From assembly GCA_019510185.1 (NCBI GenBank), contig JAEKKV010000010.1:248001-312000 (forward strand): 64,000 bases of DNA. The letters are read 5' to 3'. This document shows positions 26,849-34,923 of the stretch, in pieces (positions within the stretch are counted from its first letter, which is position 1; each line of letters opens with the position of its first letter). This DNA comes from Verrucomicrobiota bacterium. Its GTDB lineage: Bacteria > Verrucomicrobiota > Verrucomicrobiia > Opitutales > Opitutaceae. Position numbers and translations under genes: made by a program. The notes below the pieces were generated by a model. The model saw only the letters and a list, made by a program, of their open reading frames with translations. It did not search any database and was not told the origin of the DNA.

Positions 26849-27511
26849 TCAGCCGAGTTTTTCCGCGATGGTGGCGCCGATCGTGTCCACGACCTGTTCC
26901 AGCGTCAGGTGCGTGCTGTCGATGGCGATTGCGCCGGGCGGCAGGGTGAGCGGCGCGGTCTTGCGCGAGGAGTCGAGGCGGTCGCGTTCGGCGATCGCAT
27001 CGGCCCGGCCTTCCAGAGCCCGGCGGCGGGCGCGCTCCACCGGATCGGCATGCAGGAAAAAGCGCAGGTCGGCGTTGGGGAAAATCACCGAGCCGATGTC
27101 GCGGCCTTCCATCACCAGGCCGCGAAAGCCATGCCTGCGGGCGACGTCGGCCTGGCCGCGTTGATAAGCGAGAAGGGCGGCGCGCACCTCGGGGATGGCG
27201 GCGAAATGGGACACGGCGGCGGTTACCTCCGCGCCACGGATTTCGGCTTCCGGCACGACGCGGCCGGCGATTTGCATGCGGGCGGAGCGGCCCTCGACTT
27301 GGGTGCCAAGATCAAGGCCGGGCAGGGCGGCCTTGACCGCGTCCACCTGCTCGATGCCCAGGCCGCGACGCAGCAGCTCGGCGGTGATCGCCCGATAATA
27401 GGAGCCGGTGTCCACATGCAGGAAATTGAACCGCTCGCTGAGCGCGCGGGAGGTGGAGGACTTGCCGGAGGCGGCGCCGCCGTCGATGGCGACGATAAGG
27501 AAGGAGGCCAT
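26849..27511 (-). CDS. cmk: cytidylate kinase
   Basis: Phosphorylates CMP and dCMP with ATP. A 220-residue P-loop kinase: AIDGGAASGKSS (residues 7-18) is the phosphate-binding loop, VDTGSYYRAIT the CMP-site segment, and EGRDIGSVIFPNADLRFFL the conserved central block. The ATG at 27511 is chosen over the longer frame because it directly precedes the P-loop strand; it overlaps the aroA stop by one base (TAATG), typical of translational coupling. The aroA-cmk pairing is common in bacteria. Confidence 0.95.
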   Translation of the reverse strand: MASFLIVAIDGGAASGKSSTSRALSERFNFLHVDTGSYYRAITAELLRRGLGIEQVDAVKAALPGLDLGTQVEGRSARMQIAGRVVPEAEIRGAEVTAAVSHFAAIPEVRAALLAYQRGQADVARRHGFRGLVMEGRDIGSVIFPNADLRFFLHADPVERARRRALEGRADAIAERDRLDSSRKTAPLTLPPGAIAIDSTHLTLEQVVDTIGATIAEKLG

Positions 27512-28866
27512 TAGAGGGAAGAAAGGGATTTTTCGCGGAGTGACGCGAGCACGTCGAAAAAGTTGGGAAAGGTTTTCGCGCAGCACGCAGGGTTCTTGAT
27601 GGAAAGCCAGGGACGCCCGTCGCCGTGAAAGTCGTGGCAACCGAGAATGGCGAAGCTCATGGCGAAGCGGTGATCGCCGTAGGTTTCGATCTCGACGCCG
27701 GTTTTGAGCGGTCGCGGGGTGATGGTGAGACCGTCGCCGTCGTCGTGTTCGTGGACGTCCTGGCCGAGCTTGCGCAATTCGCGCACCATGCCGGCGACCC
27801 GGTCGGTCTCTTGTTTGCGTGAATGGGCGACGCCGGTGATGCGCGTCGGACCGGAGAGCAGGGGAGCAATCGCGGCCAGAGTGAGAAACGTGTCGGAGAA
27901 TTCGTTGAAGTTCTCCGTCACTCCGGAACGGGATGCGTCGGCTTCAAAAGAAACGACGAAGCCGCCGGCTGACTCGGCCACCGTCATGCCGACACGACGA
28001 AGAACGTCCAGAAAAGCGGTGTCGCCTTGCAGTCCCCGATTAAGGTTTTCGAGGCCGAGGCGTCCGCTGGTGACAAGCGGGAGGGCTGCGTAATAGCTCG
28101 CGGCGGTGGCGTCGGGCTCGACGGCATACACGCCTTGCGCGGAGTAGGGCGTGAGTTTTACGCGGAAATTGTGCTCGTTGATGCGTTCCACCGCGGGCGC
28201 GGGTCCGGCTTGGAACGATTTCATGATGGCGGCCGTCATTTGCACAAAAGGCCAGCGTACGTCGCCGATAAGCGAAATTTCGACTGGAGTCCGGGCCAGC
28301 GGAGCGACCATGAGCAACGCCGACAACATCTGGCTGCTCTCGCGAGCGTCGATGGCGACCGCGCCGCCGCGCAGTCCGCGGGCATGAATCTCGATGGGGA
28401 AAAATCCCTCTTCGCCGGTGCAGCGGATGTCCGCTCCGAGCGCGCGAAGGGCGTCGATCAGGCCTTTCATCGGACGTTTGCGCATCTGCGCGATGCCGTC
28501 GATGCGGTAGGTTCCCTGCGGGGCGGCGGCGCAGAGGGCGGTCAGGAATCGTGCGGCGGTGCCGGCGAGACCGACGAAAAGATCGACCGGTTGCGGATTT
28601 TTAAACCCGCCGCCCTGACCGGAAATTGCGAGGACATGGGCGGCTTCGTCGGCCGCCACGGTGAAGCCGAGCGCGCGCAGCGCCTCGGTCATGAGCTGGG
28701 TGTCTTCGCTGAAAAGCGCTCCGGTGAGTGCGACCGGACGGTCGCAGAGGGCGGCGAGAAGCAGGGCGCGATTGGTGAGGCTCTTTGAGCCGGGCAGAGT
28801 CACCGTGCCGCGCACAGGGCGGGTGAACGGCTGGATCGGAAGAACGTCGGGAAGCGGCAACGACAT
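27511..28866 (-). CDS. aroA: 3-phosphoshikimate 1-carboxyvinyltransferase (EPSP synthase)
   Basis: Transfers the enolpyruvyl group of PEP to shikimate-3-phosphate, step six of the shikimate pathway. A 451-residue protein with LPGSKSLTNRALLLAAL near residue 25, GLAGTAARFLTAL near 100, a central ATAASYYAALPLV, the DTFLTLAAIAPL block and RKQETDRVAGMVREL. The LAGTAARF segment replaces the more usual NAGTA or NSGT, which sits in the PEP/glyphosate site. Start ATG at 28866 gives the expected N-terminus. It lies between tyrA and cmk on the same strand. Confidence 0.95.
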   Translation of the reverse strand: MSLPLPDVLPIQPFTRPVRGTVTLPGSKSLTNRALLLAALCDRPVALTGALFSEDTQLMTEALRALGFTVAADEAAHVLAISGQGGGFKNPQPVDLFVGLAGTAARFLTALCAAAPQGTYRIDGIAQMRKRPMKGLIDALRALGADIRCTGEEGFFPIEIHARGLRGGAVAIDARESSQMLSALLMVAPLARTPVEISLIGDVRWPFVQMTAAIMKSFQAGPAPAVERINEHNFRVKLTPYSAQGVYAVEPDATAASYYAALPLVTSGRLGLENLNRGLQGDTAFLDVLRRVGMTVAESAGGFVVSFEADASRSGVTENFNEFSDTFLTLAAIAPLLSGPTRITGVAHSRKQETDRVAGMVRELRKLGQDVHEHDDGDGLTITPRPLKTGVEIETYGDHRFAMSFAILGCHDFHGDGRPWLSIKNPACCAKTFPNFFDVLASLREKSLSSL

Positions 28867-29011
28867 GGAAGGAACGACGCTCACGCAAAGGACCGTACCC
28901 GCCAAGGGGATTTTAACACTCCGCCGCCCCAAACCAAGAAGTACAGTATTAATTGACTTGTTGGTTTGCGGGTGAGGTGGGGCGGAGGTGCGGTTGGGGG
29001 GGAAGACGGGG

Positions 29012-29923
29012 TTAGGGGCGGAAGCCGTCGCGCCAGGCTTTGCCGCGTTCGAGGCGGGCGCGCACTTCGGGCCAATCTCGGTTGGCGAGGGCGGACTGGA
29101 AGCGGTGCAGTTCGTCCTGAAATTTGTTCAGAGCACGGAGAATCTCGTCGTGGTTCTGCTGGAAAATTTCAATCCACATGGTGGCGTCGCTTGCGGCGAT
29201 GCGAGTGGTGTCGCGCAGGCCGCCGCCGGAGAGGTTGCGCCAGCCGGGCGGCTTGGTGGCGAGGAAGTCGGCGAGCGTCGTCGCAAGCGCCTGCGGGAGA
29301 TGGCTGATGTGCGCGACAATCTCGTCGTGCTGATCGGGCGTGGCCGTGGTCACTTCGCCGCCGAGGTCGTGCCAGAAGCGCACCACGGTTTCGGTCGCGG
29401 CGGCATCGGTGCCTTCCAGCGGAGTGACGAAGCACACGCGGCGTTCGAAGAGGGTTTCGGAGGCGTTTTCCCAGCCGGTTTTTTCGCTGCCGGCCATGGG
29501 ATGGGCACCGACGAAGTGCCGGCCGGAGGGGAGGGCGGCGTGGCAGGCGCGGGAGAGACTTCCTTTTACGCTGCCGACGTCCGTGACGATCGCGCCGGCG
29601 GGAAGGTGCGGCGCAATTTGGAGGGCAAGCTCGATGATTTTTTCAACAGGCGCGGCAAGCACGACCAGCGAGGCCTCGGCCACGGCGGCGGCGGGAGTCT
29701 CGGCCACGGTGGTGCACCAGGGCTGTTCGCGGAGTTTCAGGCGGGCCTCGGGGCGGCGCGTCCACACGGTGATGCGCCGAGCGAGGCCACGAGCATGGGC
29801 GGCCTTGGCGACCGAGCCGCCGAGCAGCCCGGGAGCGAGGATGACGAGGTTATCAAGCACGCTTTGTGAAAACGCCAACCTCTGGAAGATGTCGAGTTTA
29901 TCGATAGACAGCCCCGATCTCAT
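29012..29923 (-). CDS. tyrA: prephenate/arogenate dehydrogenase
   Basis: NAD(P)-dependent oxidative decarboxylation of prephenate or arogenate on the way to tyrosine. The 303-residue frame has the Rossmann motif LAPGLLGGSVAKAAHARGL, ALPSGRHFVGAHPMAGSEKTG (family HPMAGxExxG), and helical C-terminal dimerisation segments. No ACT domain follows, so feedback control may differ from ACT-containing TyrA. A GTG at 29860 (giving LDNLVILAPG right after the start) is an equally good initiation site and would shorten it to 282 residues. It heads the operon tyrA-aroA-cmk-plsC-like; a 145-nt gap to aroA holds nothing recognisable. Confidence 0.9.
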   Translation of the reverse strand: MRSGLSIDKLDIFQRLAFSQSVLDNLVILAPGLLGGSVAKAAHARGLARRITVWTRRPEARLKLREQPWCTTVAETPAAAVAEASLVVLAAPVEKIIELALQIAPHLPAGAIVTDVGSVKGSLSRACHAALPSGRHFVGAHPMAGSEKTGWENASETLFERRVCFVTPLEGTDAAATETVVRFWHDLGGEVTTATPDQHDEIVAHISHLPQALATTLADFLATKPPGWRNLSGGGLRDTTRIAASDATMWIEIFQQNHDEILRALNKFQDELHRFQSALANRDWPEVRARLERGKAWRDGFRP

Positions 29924-29967
29924 TGCATTTTGCGCGGGCCATAGTTTGCTCGGCTTTTTACCCCACT

Positions 29968-31692
29968 ATGTCGGCCATCCGGAAAAAGATTCACCTGGGT
30001 TCCTTGTTCAGGGCTGTCTGGCCTTGGTTTTTAATCCTCTTGGGAGTGGGGGCGCTGGGCTTCCTGTTTTATTTTGTCGCAACGCTGGGTCCCAAGCACG
30101 TGACGTCATCGGCCGCGGCGGTCCGGGCTCCCGACGATCCGGCGGTGGCCAAGTTGTCCGACGAGGTCAGCGATCTGGAAAAACAATACCGTCAGGCCGC
30201 CGATGCCAATCTGGTCACGCCGGAGGCGATCGAAAAGCTGGCCCAGGCGTTGGAAAAACAACGTGAACTGGTCCGCATCTACCCGGCGGCGGGTCTGGAC
30301 CAGACGACGCGTCTGATGCGGCTTGAGACCACGCTCGATGGCGCTCGTGCCAAGGTGAAGATGGAGCAAATCGAAATTCTGGAAAAAGAAGGCGAGGATT
30401 TGCAGTCGGATCCGGATACTTCGCTGGCGGAGACGAAGCTTTCGGAGGCGTTGCGCCTGCAGCGTGAAATCAACACCAGCTCGGCCAGTTCCCGCTATAA
30501 AAACTATGTGCGCGAGACGTCGCTGGTGCAGGCGCTGGCCGCGCTTCAGGCCGCTCCCTTGAAGAAGCAGGTGGACGAGTCCCTGGCCGCCGCTCGCAAG
30601 GCGGCCGCGGAAACCCGGTGGTCGGACGCGCTGGTCGCCTATACGGCGGCGCGCGACACGCAGGAGCGCATCAATCGGGAATACGCCCGCACGCGGTTTG
30701 CCGACCTGGCCGGCGCCGACAATCTTTCCGCCGAAATCGAATCGCTCAACGCCGCCGGAATCGTTGCGGACATCGACGCCAAGGAAAAAGCGGGCGATGC
30801 GGCTGCCGTCCGCGGAAAGGGTGACGAAGCGGCGGCATTGTTCGCCGCCGCCGGCGACCTGCAGCTTCAGGTGAACCAGAATTTCAAGCGCAGCCGTTTT
30901 GTGTCCTCGGAGCGCATCGAGGAATTGGAGATCAAACGGCAGACCGCGCTTTCCACTGCGACGGCGGACGCACTTGCGACGTTGGATCGCGTCATCGGAG
31001 AGCATTTGAAAAAGCGTCAGGTGGTCGCCGCCGAACAGAAAATCGGCGAGGCGGTGCAACGGGTGGACCAGTTGTTCGCCGATTATCCGAAAAGCCAGCG
31101 GATCGATGGGGCGCTCAAGCTCAAGCTCGCCTACCTCGCGCTGCGTCGGGCGGATCTCCGGATGTTACAGGATGAGGTCTATGACCGGTTGTTGCCGTTG
31201 CCCGGCGTGGCGGAGCGGCTGCTGCTCAAAACCGAGGTTCCTCAGTCGCTCTACGTTCTGGTGATGAACACGAATCCCAGCCGCAATCCCGGGCGCACGT
31301 TTCCGGTCGACTCGGTCAACTGGAACGACGCGCAGGAATTTTGCGCGCGTCTCTCTTGGCTGCTGGGCGTGACGGTGCGATTGCCTTCCTCCGATGAATT
31401 TCGCGTGGCGCTTGGCGACGGTGATCTCGGCGCCTGGGGAAAACAAAACAGCAACGGGCGCAGTCAGGAAGTGGGCGTTCAGAAACCCAACACCGCCGGA
31501 TTCTACGATCTGCTGGGCAATCTTTCCGAATGGACCGCGGCCGGAGCTGCCGATGACAAGGCGGTCGTCTTCGGCGGAAGCTATCTGGATGAACTCGAAA
31601 TTTTGGTGAAGATCCCCTCCGAGGCGCGGCTCAAGAGCGACCGCGCCCGGCATGTGGGTTTCCGTATTCTGGTGGAAACGGACGCCCTGTAA
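29968..31692 (+). CDS. membrane-anchored coiled-coil protein with FGE/SUMF1-like domain
   Basis: A 574-residue protein with one N-terminal membrane span (about residues 16-38), a long Ala/Glu/Lys-rich helical coiled-coil region (about 55-420), and a C-terminal domain (about 427-574) resembling the formylglycine-generating enzyme/sulfatase-modifying-factor fold: MNTNPSRN, VNWNDAQEFCARLSWLLG, RLPSSDEFRVAL, FYDLLGNLSEWT, FGGSY and HVGFRI. The conserved C-terminal cysteines of active FGE are not seen, so this is probably a non-catalytic binding version, exposed outside the inner membrane. ATG at 29968 is preferred to 29923 because it precedes the basic n-region MSAIRKK. It is divergent from tyrA. 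Confidence 0.78.
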   Translation: MSAIRKKIHLGSLFRAVWPWFLILLGVGALGFLFYFVATLGPKHVTSSAAAVRAPDDPAVAKLSDEVSDLEKQYRQAADANLVTPEAIEKLAQALEKQRELVRIYPAAGLDQTTRLMRLETTLDGARAKVKMEQIEILEKEGEDLQSDPDTSLAETKLSEALRLQREINTSSASSRYKNYVRETSLVQALAALQAAPLKKQVDESLAAARKAAAETRWSDALVAYTAARDTQERINREYARTRFADLAGADNLSAEIESLNAAGIVADIDAKEKAGDAAAVRGKGDEAAALFAAAGDLQLQVNQNFKRSRFVSSERIEELEIKRQTALSTATADALATLDRVIGEHLKKRQVVAAEQKIGEAVQRVDQLFADYPKSQRIDGALKLKLAYLALRRADLRMLQDEVYDRLLPLPGVAERLLLKTEVPQSLYVLVMNTNPSRNPGRTFPVDSVNWNDAQEFCARLSWLLGVTVRLPSSDEFRVALGDGDLGAWGKQNSNGRSQEVGVQKPNTAGFYDLLGNLSEWTAAGAADDKAVVFGGSYLDELEILVKIPSEARLKSDRARHVGFRILVETDAL

Positions 31693-31706
31693 GAGCGCGC
31701 CGGCCT

Positions 31707-32120
31707 TCAGATTCCGCCCAAGGCGGCGATTTTTTTGAATTCGGCCGACGTCAGCGGCATGACCGAAAGGCGGCTTTGGCGGAGGAGGGCGATGTCCTTG
31801 AGCGCCGGCTCGGCCTTGATCTGCTCGAGCGTGACCGGACGGGCCAAGGGGCGGACGGCTTTGAGTTCGACCGCGACCCAGCCTTCGTCATCGGCAGTGG
31901 GGTCGGGAAAGGCGGCCTTGGTCACCTTGGCCACGCCCAGCACGGCCTTGGTGGTCACGCTGGCGTAGAAAAGCACAGTGTCGGACGGACGCATGGCCTT
32001 GAGATGGTTGCGGGCCTGGTAATTGCGGACACCGGTCCAGTCGGTGCGTCCGTCCCGGACAAAAGTGTCCCACGCATAGGCTTCAGGTTCGGTTTTCACC
32101 AACCAATATTGGGTTGTCAT
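31707..32120 (-). CDS. EVE domain protein
   Basis: A 137-residue PUA-like EVE domain protein. Visible family features are YWLVKTEPEAYAWDTF at the N-terminus, DWTGVRNYQARNHLKAM, DTVLFYASVTTKAVLGVAKV and RQSRLSVMPLTSAEFKKI. EVE domains bind modified bases in DNA or RNA and occur both as housekeeping proteins and in modification-sensing defence systems. Here it stands alone among housekeeping genes, so a general RNA/DNA-modification reader is the modest guess. Confidence 0.92.
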   Translation of the reverse strand: MTTQYWLVKTEPEAYAWDTFVRDGRTDWTGVRNYQARNHLKAMRPSDTVLFYASVTTKAVLGVAKVTKAAFPDPTADDEGWVAVELKAVRPLARPVTLEQIKAEPALKDIALLRQSRLSVMPLTSAEFKKIAALGGI

Positions 32121-32151
32121 GCGAATGCTCGGTCCATGCAGTGTTAACTAC

Positions 32152-32265
32152 ATGGAGCCAAGTGCAGCTGAAAAGGCAAAAGCCCGCCGTTACCTGCTGA
32201 TTTTACGCGTGTGCACCGTGGTGGGGGTGGTCTTGCCCGTGGTCCTGTTTTTTTTGCTTCGCTGA
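32152..32265 (+). CDS. 37-residue predicted membrane peptide
   Basis: A short frame coding a basic N-terminus (MEPSAAEKAKARRYL) followed by one strongly hydrophobic span of about 20 residues and a terminal Arg. It begins 31 nt from the divergent EVE start and ends 7 nt before the PIN/TRAM membrane protein, so it would be co-transcribed with it. Coding potential rests on the clean basic-hydrophobic layout and spacing; there is no Shine-Dalgarno and no homologue I recognise. Confidence 0.5.
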   Translation: MEPSAAEKAKARRYLLILRVCTVVGVVLPVVLFFLLR

Positions 32266-32272
32266 TCTTTCG

Positions 32273-33274
32273 ATGAACAAAACTCTCCTCCCCATTCGCC
32301 TCGCTTTTATCGTGCTGTGTGCGGCCGCGGGATGGCTGGTGTGTTTTTCGATCAAAGAATGGGACGGCCTGTGGTTGCGGGCGGTGGCCATCGGCTTGTG
32401 CATCGGGACGCTGGTGGTGCTGGTGGACATCATGCTGCGCGGCTTTTCCCTGCGCGGGCTGTCGGCGATCACCTTCGGCTTGGGCGTGGGCACGCTCATC
32501 GCGTACATGATCAGCCGCTCGCCGCTGTTGAAGGAGGGTGATCCCCAGATCATTTACTTGGTGCAGCTCGCGCTCTTCCTCGTTGCCACGTATCTCTGCA
32601 CGGTAATCGCCTTGCGCGGCAAGGATGAGTTCAACCTCGTCATCCCCTACGTGCGCTTCGTTCCGCACGAGGTCGATGTGCCGCTGGTGGTGCTGGACAC
32701 GAGCGCGCTCATCGACGGTCGCATCGTGCGGATCTGCCAGACCGGATTTCTCAGCTCGGCCCTGGTGATTCCGCAGTTTGTCATGAGGGAGCTGCATACG
32801 ATCGCCGATTCCAACGAGCCGCAGAAACGCACGCGCGGCCGCCGGGGTCTCGAGATGCTGGGTGAGTTGCGTAAAATCAAAAATCTCGACCTGCGCATCC
32901 ATGAAAGCGAGGTCACCAAGCAGGGGGACGTCGATGCCAAGCTGGTCTTTCTCGCCAAGTCGATGCGCGCCAAACTGCTCACCACCGACTACAATCTCGC
33001 GAAACTGGCCGAGTTCCACGCCGTGCCTTGGCTGAACTTGAACACTCTTGGAAAGGCACTGCGTCCCGAGCTGGTGATCGGCGAGGTGATCGAAGTCGAG
33101 CTGATCAAGCCCGGCAAGGAAGAGGGGCAGGCGGTCGGCTACCTGGACGATAGCTCGATGGTCGTGGTCAACGGCGGCCGTCCCCACATCGGTCGCATCA
33201 CCACGGTCGAGATCACCAGCGTGCTGCCGTCCTCGGCCGGCAAGATGATTTTCGCCTCCATCGTCGACGAATAA
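32273..33274 (+). CDS. PIN/TRAM domain membrane protein (YacL type)
   Basis: A 333-residue protein: four membrane spans in residues about 5-120, a PIN nuclease-like domain starting at VVLDTSALIDGRI (about residue 141) with further acidic residues in MRELHTIAD, GDVDAKLVFLAK and LLTTDYNLAKLA, then a C-terminal TRAM domain (about 270-333). This is the architecture of the widespread YacL/PIN-TRAM family, thought to act in RNA processing at the membrane. The catalytic Asp residues appear intact. A 37-residue membrane peptide gene lies 7 nt upstream. Confidence 0.92.
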   Translation: MNKTLLPIRLAFIVLCAAAGWLVCFSIKEWDGLWLRAVAIGLCIGTLVVLVDIMLRGFSLRGLSAITFGLGVGTLIAYMISRSPLLKEGDPQIIYLVQLALFLVATYLCTVIALRGKDEFNLVIPYVRFVPHEVDVPLVVLDTSALIDGRIVRICQTGFLSSALVIPQFVMRELHTIADSNEPQKRTRGRRGLEMLGELRKIKNLDLRIHESEVTKQGDVDAKLVFLAKSMRAKLLTTDYNLAKLAEFHAVPWLNLNTLGKALRPELVIGEVIEVELIKPGKEEGQAVGYLDDSSMVVVNGGRPHIGRITTVEITSVLPSSAGKMIFASIVDE

Positions 33275-33307
33275 CTGCCCTCGGATGATCGACCGGTCAC
33301 GTTAAAA

Positions 33308-33383
33308 TGGTGGAGCAGACCGGGATCAAACCGGCGACCTCGTCGTTGCGAACGACGCGCTCTATCAACTGAGCTACTGCCCC
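33308..33383 (-). tRNA. tRNA-Ala, anticodon CGC
   Basis: Read on the minus strand, the 76 nt fold as a complete tRNA with encoded CCA. The acceptor stem GGGGCAG pairs with CTGCTCC and includes the G3-U70 wobble that identifies alanine tRNAs. The D arm is GCTCAGTTGATAGAGC, the anticodon stem CGTCG/CGACG encloses loop TTCGCAA (anticodon CGC, codon GCG), and the T arm contains GGTTTGATCCC. It is convergent with the PIN/TRAM gene. Confidence 0.97.
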
Positions 33384-33582
33384 AAGTGAGGAGGGGATGT
33401 ATTTGGGGAAGGGCCTTCTGCGAGTAAACATCAATTTTGATTCTTTTGCGGCGGCCCTTTACGAACAGGTAAATTCAGCCGGGAACGCAAACTGGTCTCT
33501 AATTTGCTGTTGAAGCCAAAGTAGGAAGACCAAAAAGTGCCGCTCTGACTTTACGCCAAACATCATTAGAAAATTACACGTT

Positions 33583-33975
33583 ATGAAAAAGACCACGCCC
33601 AAAGCCGCCAAAGCCACTCCTGTTGCCAAGAAAACACCGGCTAAAGCCGTCAAGAAGGTCGCTCCTTCGGTGGTTAAGAAGAAGGCGGCCGCTCCTGCCG
33701 TCAAAGCCAGCGCCAAGCCGGTGGTCACTCTCATCACGGCCAATGTTGACGTCGGTTTTGGCAACGCGCTCTTCATTCGTGGCGAAGGTCCCGGCTTGAG
33801 CTGGGATCTCGGAGTTCCGCTCAACTGCCTTTCCGACACCCAGTGGAGCATCAAGCTGCCGGAAACGTCGAAGCCCGTCGTTTACAAGTTCCTCATCAAC
33901 GATGTCACCTGGTCGACCGGTGTGGATTACGTGACCGAGCCCGGCACCAAGGCGCTGCTCAGCCCGTCCTTCTAA
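33583..33975 (+). CDS. histone H1-like tail fused to a CBM-like domain
   Basis: A 130-residue protein without a signal peptide. Residues 1-46 are almost only Lys, Ala, Pro, Val and Thr, like a histone H1 tail and suited to nonspecific DNA or RNA binding. Residues 47-130 resemble a CBM20/CBM48 carbohydrate-binding immunoglobulin-like fold: ALFIRGEGPGLSWDLGVPL, then QWSIKLPE and VYKFLINDVTW. Starch-binding modules have similar GxxxxLGxW and YKF patterns. No catalytic domain. It could link nucleoid or ribosome to glycogen or sense sugars; function is unknown. It is convergent with the DUF374 gene, 6 nt between stops. The 199-nt stretch upstream holds no other gene I can see. Confidence 0.75.
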   Translation: MKKTTPKAAKATPVAKKTPAKAVKKVAPSVVKKKAAAPAVKASAKPVVTLITANVDVGFGNALFIRGEGPGLSWDLGVPLNCLSDTQWSIKLPETSKPVVYKFLINDVTWSTGVDYVTEPGTKALLSPSF

Positions 33976-33981
33976 GGTCGC

Positions 33982-34671
33982 TCATATCACCGCCGGCTTC
34001 GATGTGGGCATCGGGCCGTCGGGACTGAGGGCGCGGAGTTTGGTTTGCAGGGAAGCGACGTCGAACTGCTCATCCGCCAGTTCCGCGCTCGTCACCACAT
34101 CATAGGCGACCCGCACCCGGGAAAAAGGGAGCGGCACGTAAAAACGATCCCAACTGGGTAGTTGCCAGGCGGATTCGTAGGCGCTGCCCAGCAGAACCAT
34201 CGGGGCTTGCGCCCGCCGGGCCACCACCAGGCCGCCGGATTTGAACTCATACAAGGGGCCGCGGGGCCCGTCGGGCGTGATGCCGATGTCGTGCCCCGCT
34301 TTCAGTACCTCGATCAGCCCGAGGGCGGCTTCGCGTCCGCGGCGGTGGCTTGAGCCGCGCACGCTGCGAATGCCGACCAAGTCAAAAAAGGCCTCAAGCC
34401 AGGCACCGTCACGACTGGTGCTGACCAACCCGTAGACTCCGCGCTGGCGATGATGACGCCGGAACATCTCGGCCGCGATGAAGAGCCGGTTGTGCCACAG
34501 GGCGAAGACCACGGGCTCGTTGATGTCTCCCAAGCGATGCTGCGTGAGCGGCGAAAGCTCGATCTTGAGTGAAAGCGTCCAGGCGCGCACCGCCATGCCC
34601 AAGGGCCAGAGCACCAGGTAGCGCCAGCCTTTGAGGTCGTGAATGACGGATTTGCGCGAAGAAGCGGACAT
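33982..34671 (-). CDS. DUF374 lysophospholipid acyltransferase-like protein
   Basis: A 229-residue protein of the DUF374 branch of the LPLAT superfamily, related to lipid A acyltransferases. Motifs are ALWHNRLFIAAEMF, GLVSTSRDGAWLEAFFDLVG, ITPDGPRGPLYEFKSG and VLLGSAYESAWQLPSWDRF. Likely role is acylation of a lipid A or other glycolipid precursor at the inner membrane. One of the few genes here with a plausible Shine-Dalgarno (GGAG, 4 nt before the ATG at 34671). The 252-nt divergent region to 34924 contains no further gene I can support. Confidence 0.88.
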   Translation of the reverse strand: MSASSRKSVIHDLKGWRYLVLWPLGMAVRAWTLSLKIELSPLTQHRLGDINEPVVFALWHNRLFIAAEMFRRHHRQRGVYGLVSTSRDGAWLEAFFDLVGIRSVRGSSHRRGREAALGLIEVLKAGHDIGITPDGPRGPLYEFKSGGLVVARRAQAPMVLLGSAYESAWQLPSWDRFYVPLPFSRVRVAYDVVTSAELADEQFDVASLQTKLRALSPDGPMPTSKPAVI

Positions 34672-34923
34672 GAATCTCCATGCTGTCCGGCCAAGTGGCG
34701 TCTCGCCAAGCGAAAGTTGCGGATTTGCCGGCGGGGGCGAATGGCGGAGGACCGCCGTTCATAGCGAAGTCGCCGGCGGGGAGGGGAGATCTCCTCAGCA
34801 GGTTTCCCCCACTCGGTTTTCAGACTTCTCGTGGTTGCATGTCTTTTGACGCCAACCCACCGCTAAAATTACGATGGGTAAGTCCGACAATAGCCGGCTG
34901 AGCGGGCTAATGTTCGGGAACCT

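Noticed and set aside
34680..34901. short plus-strand frames between the DUF374 and acyltransferase genes
   Set aside because: They have no start context or conserved motif and overlap each other in different frames.
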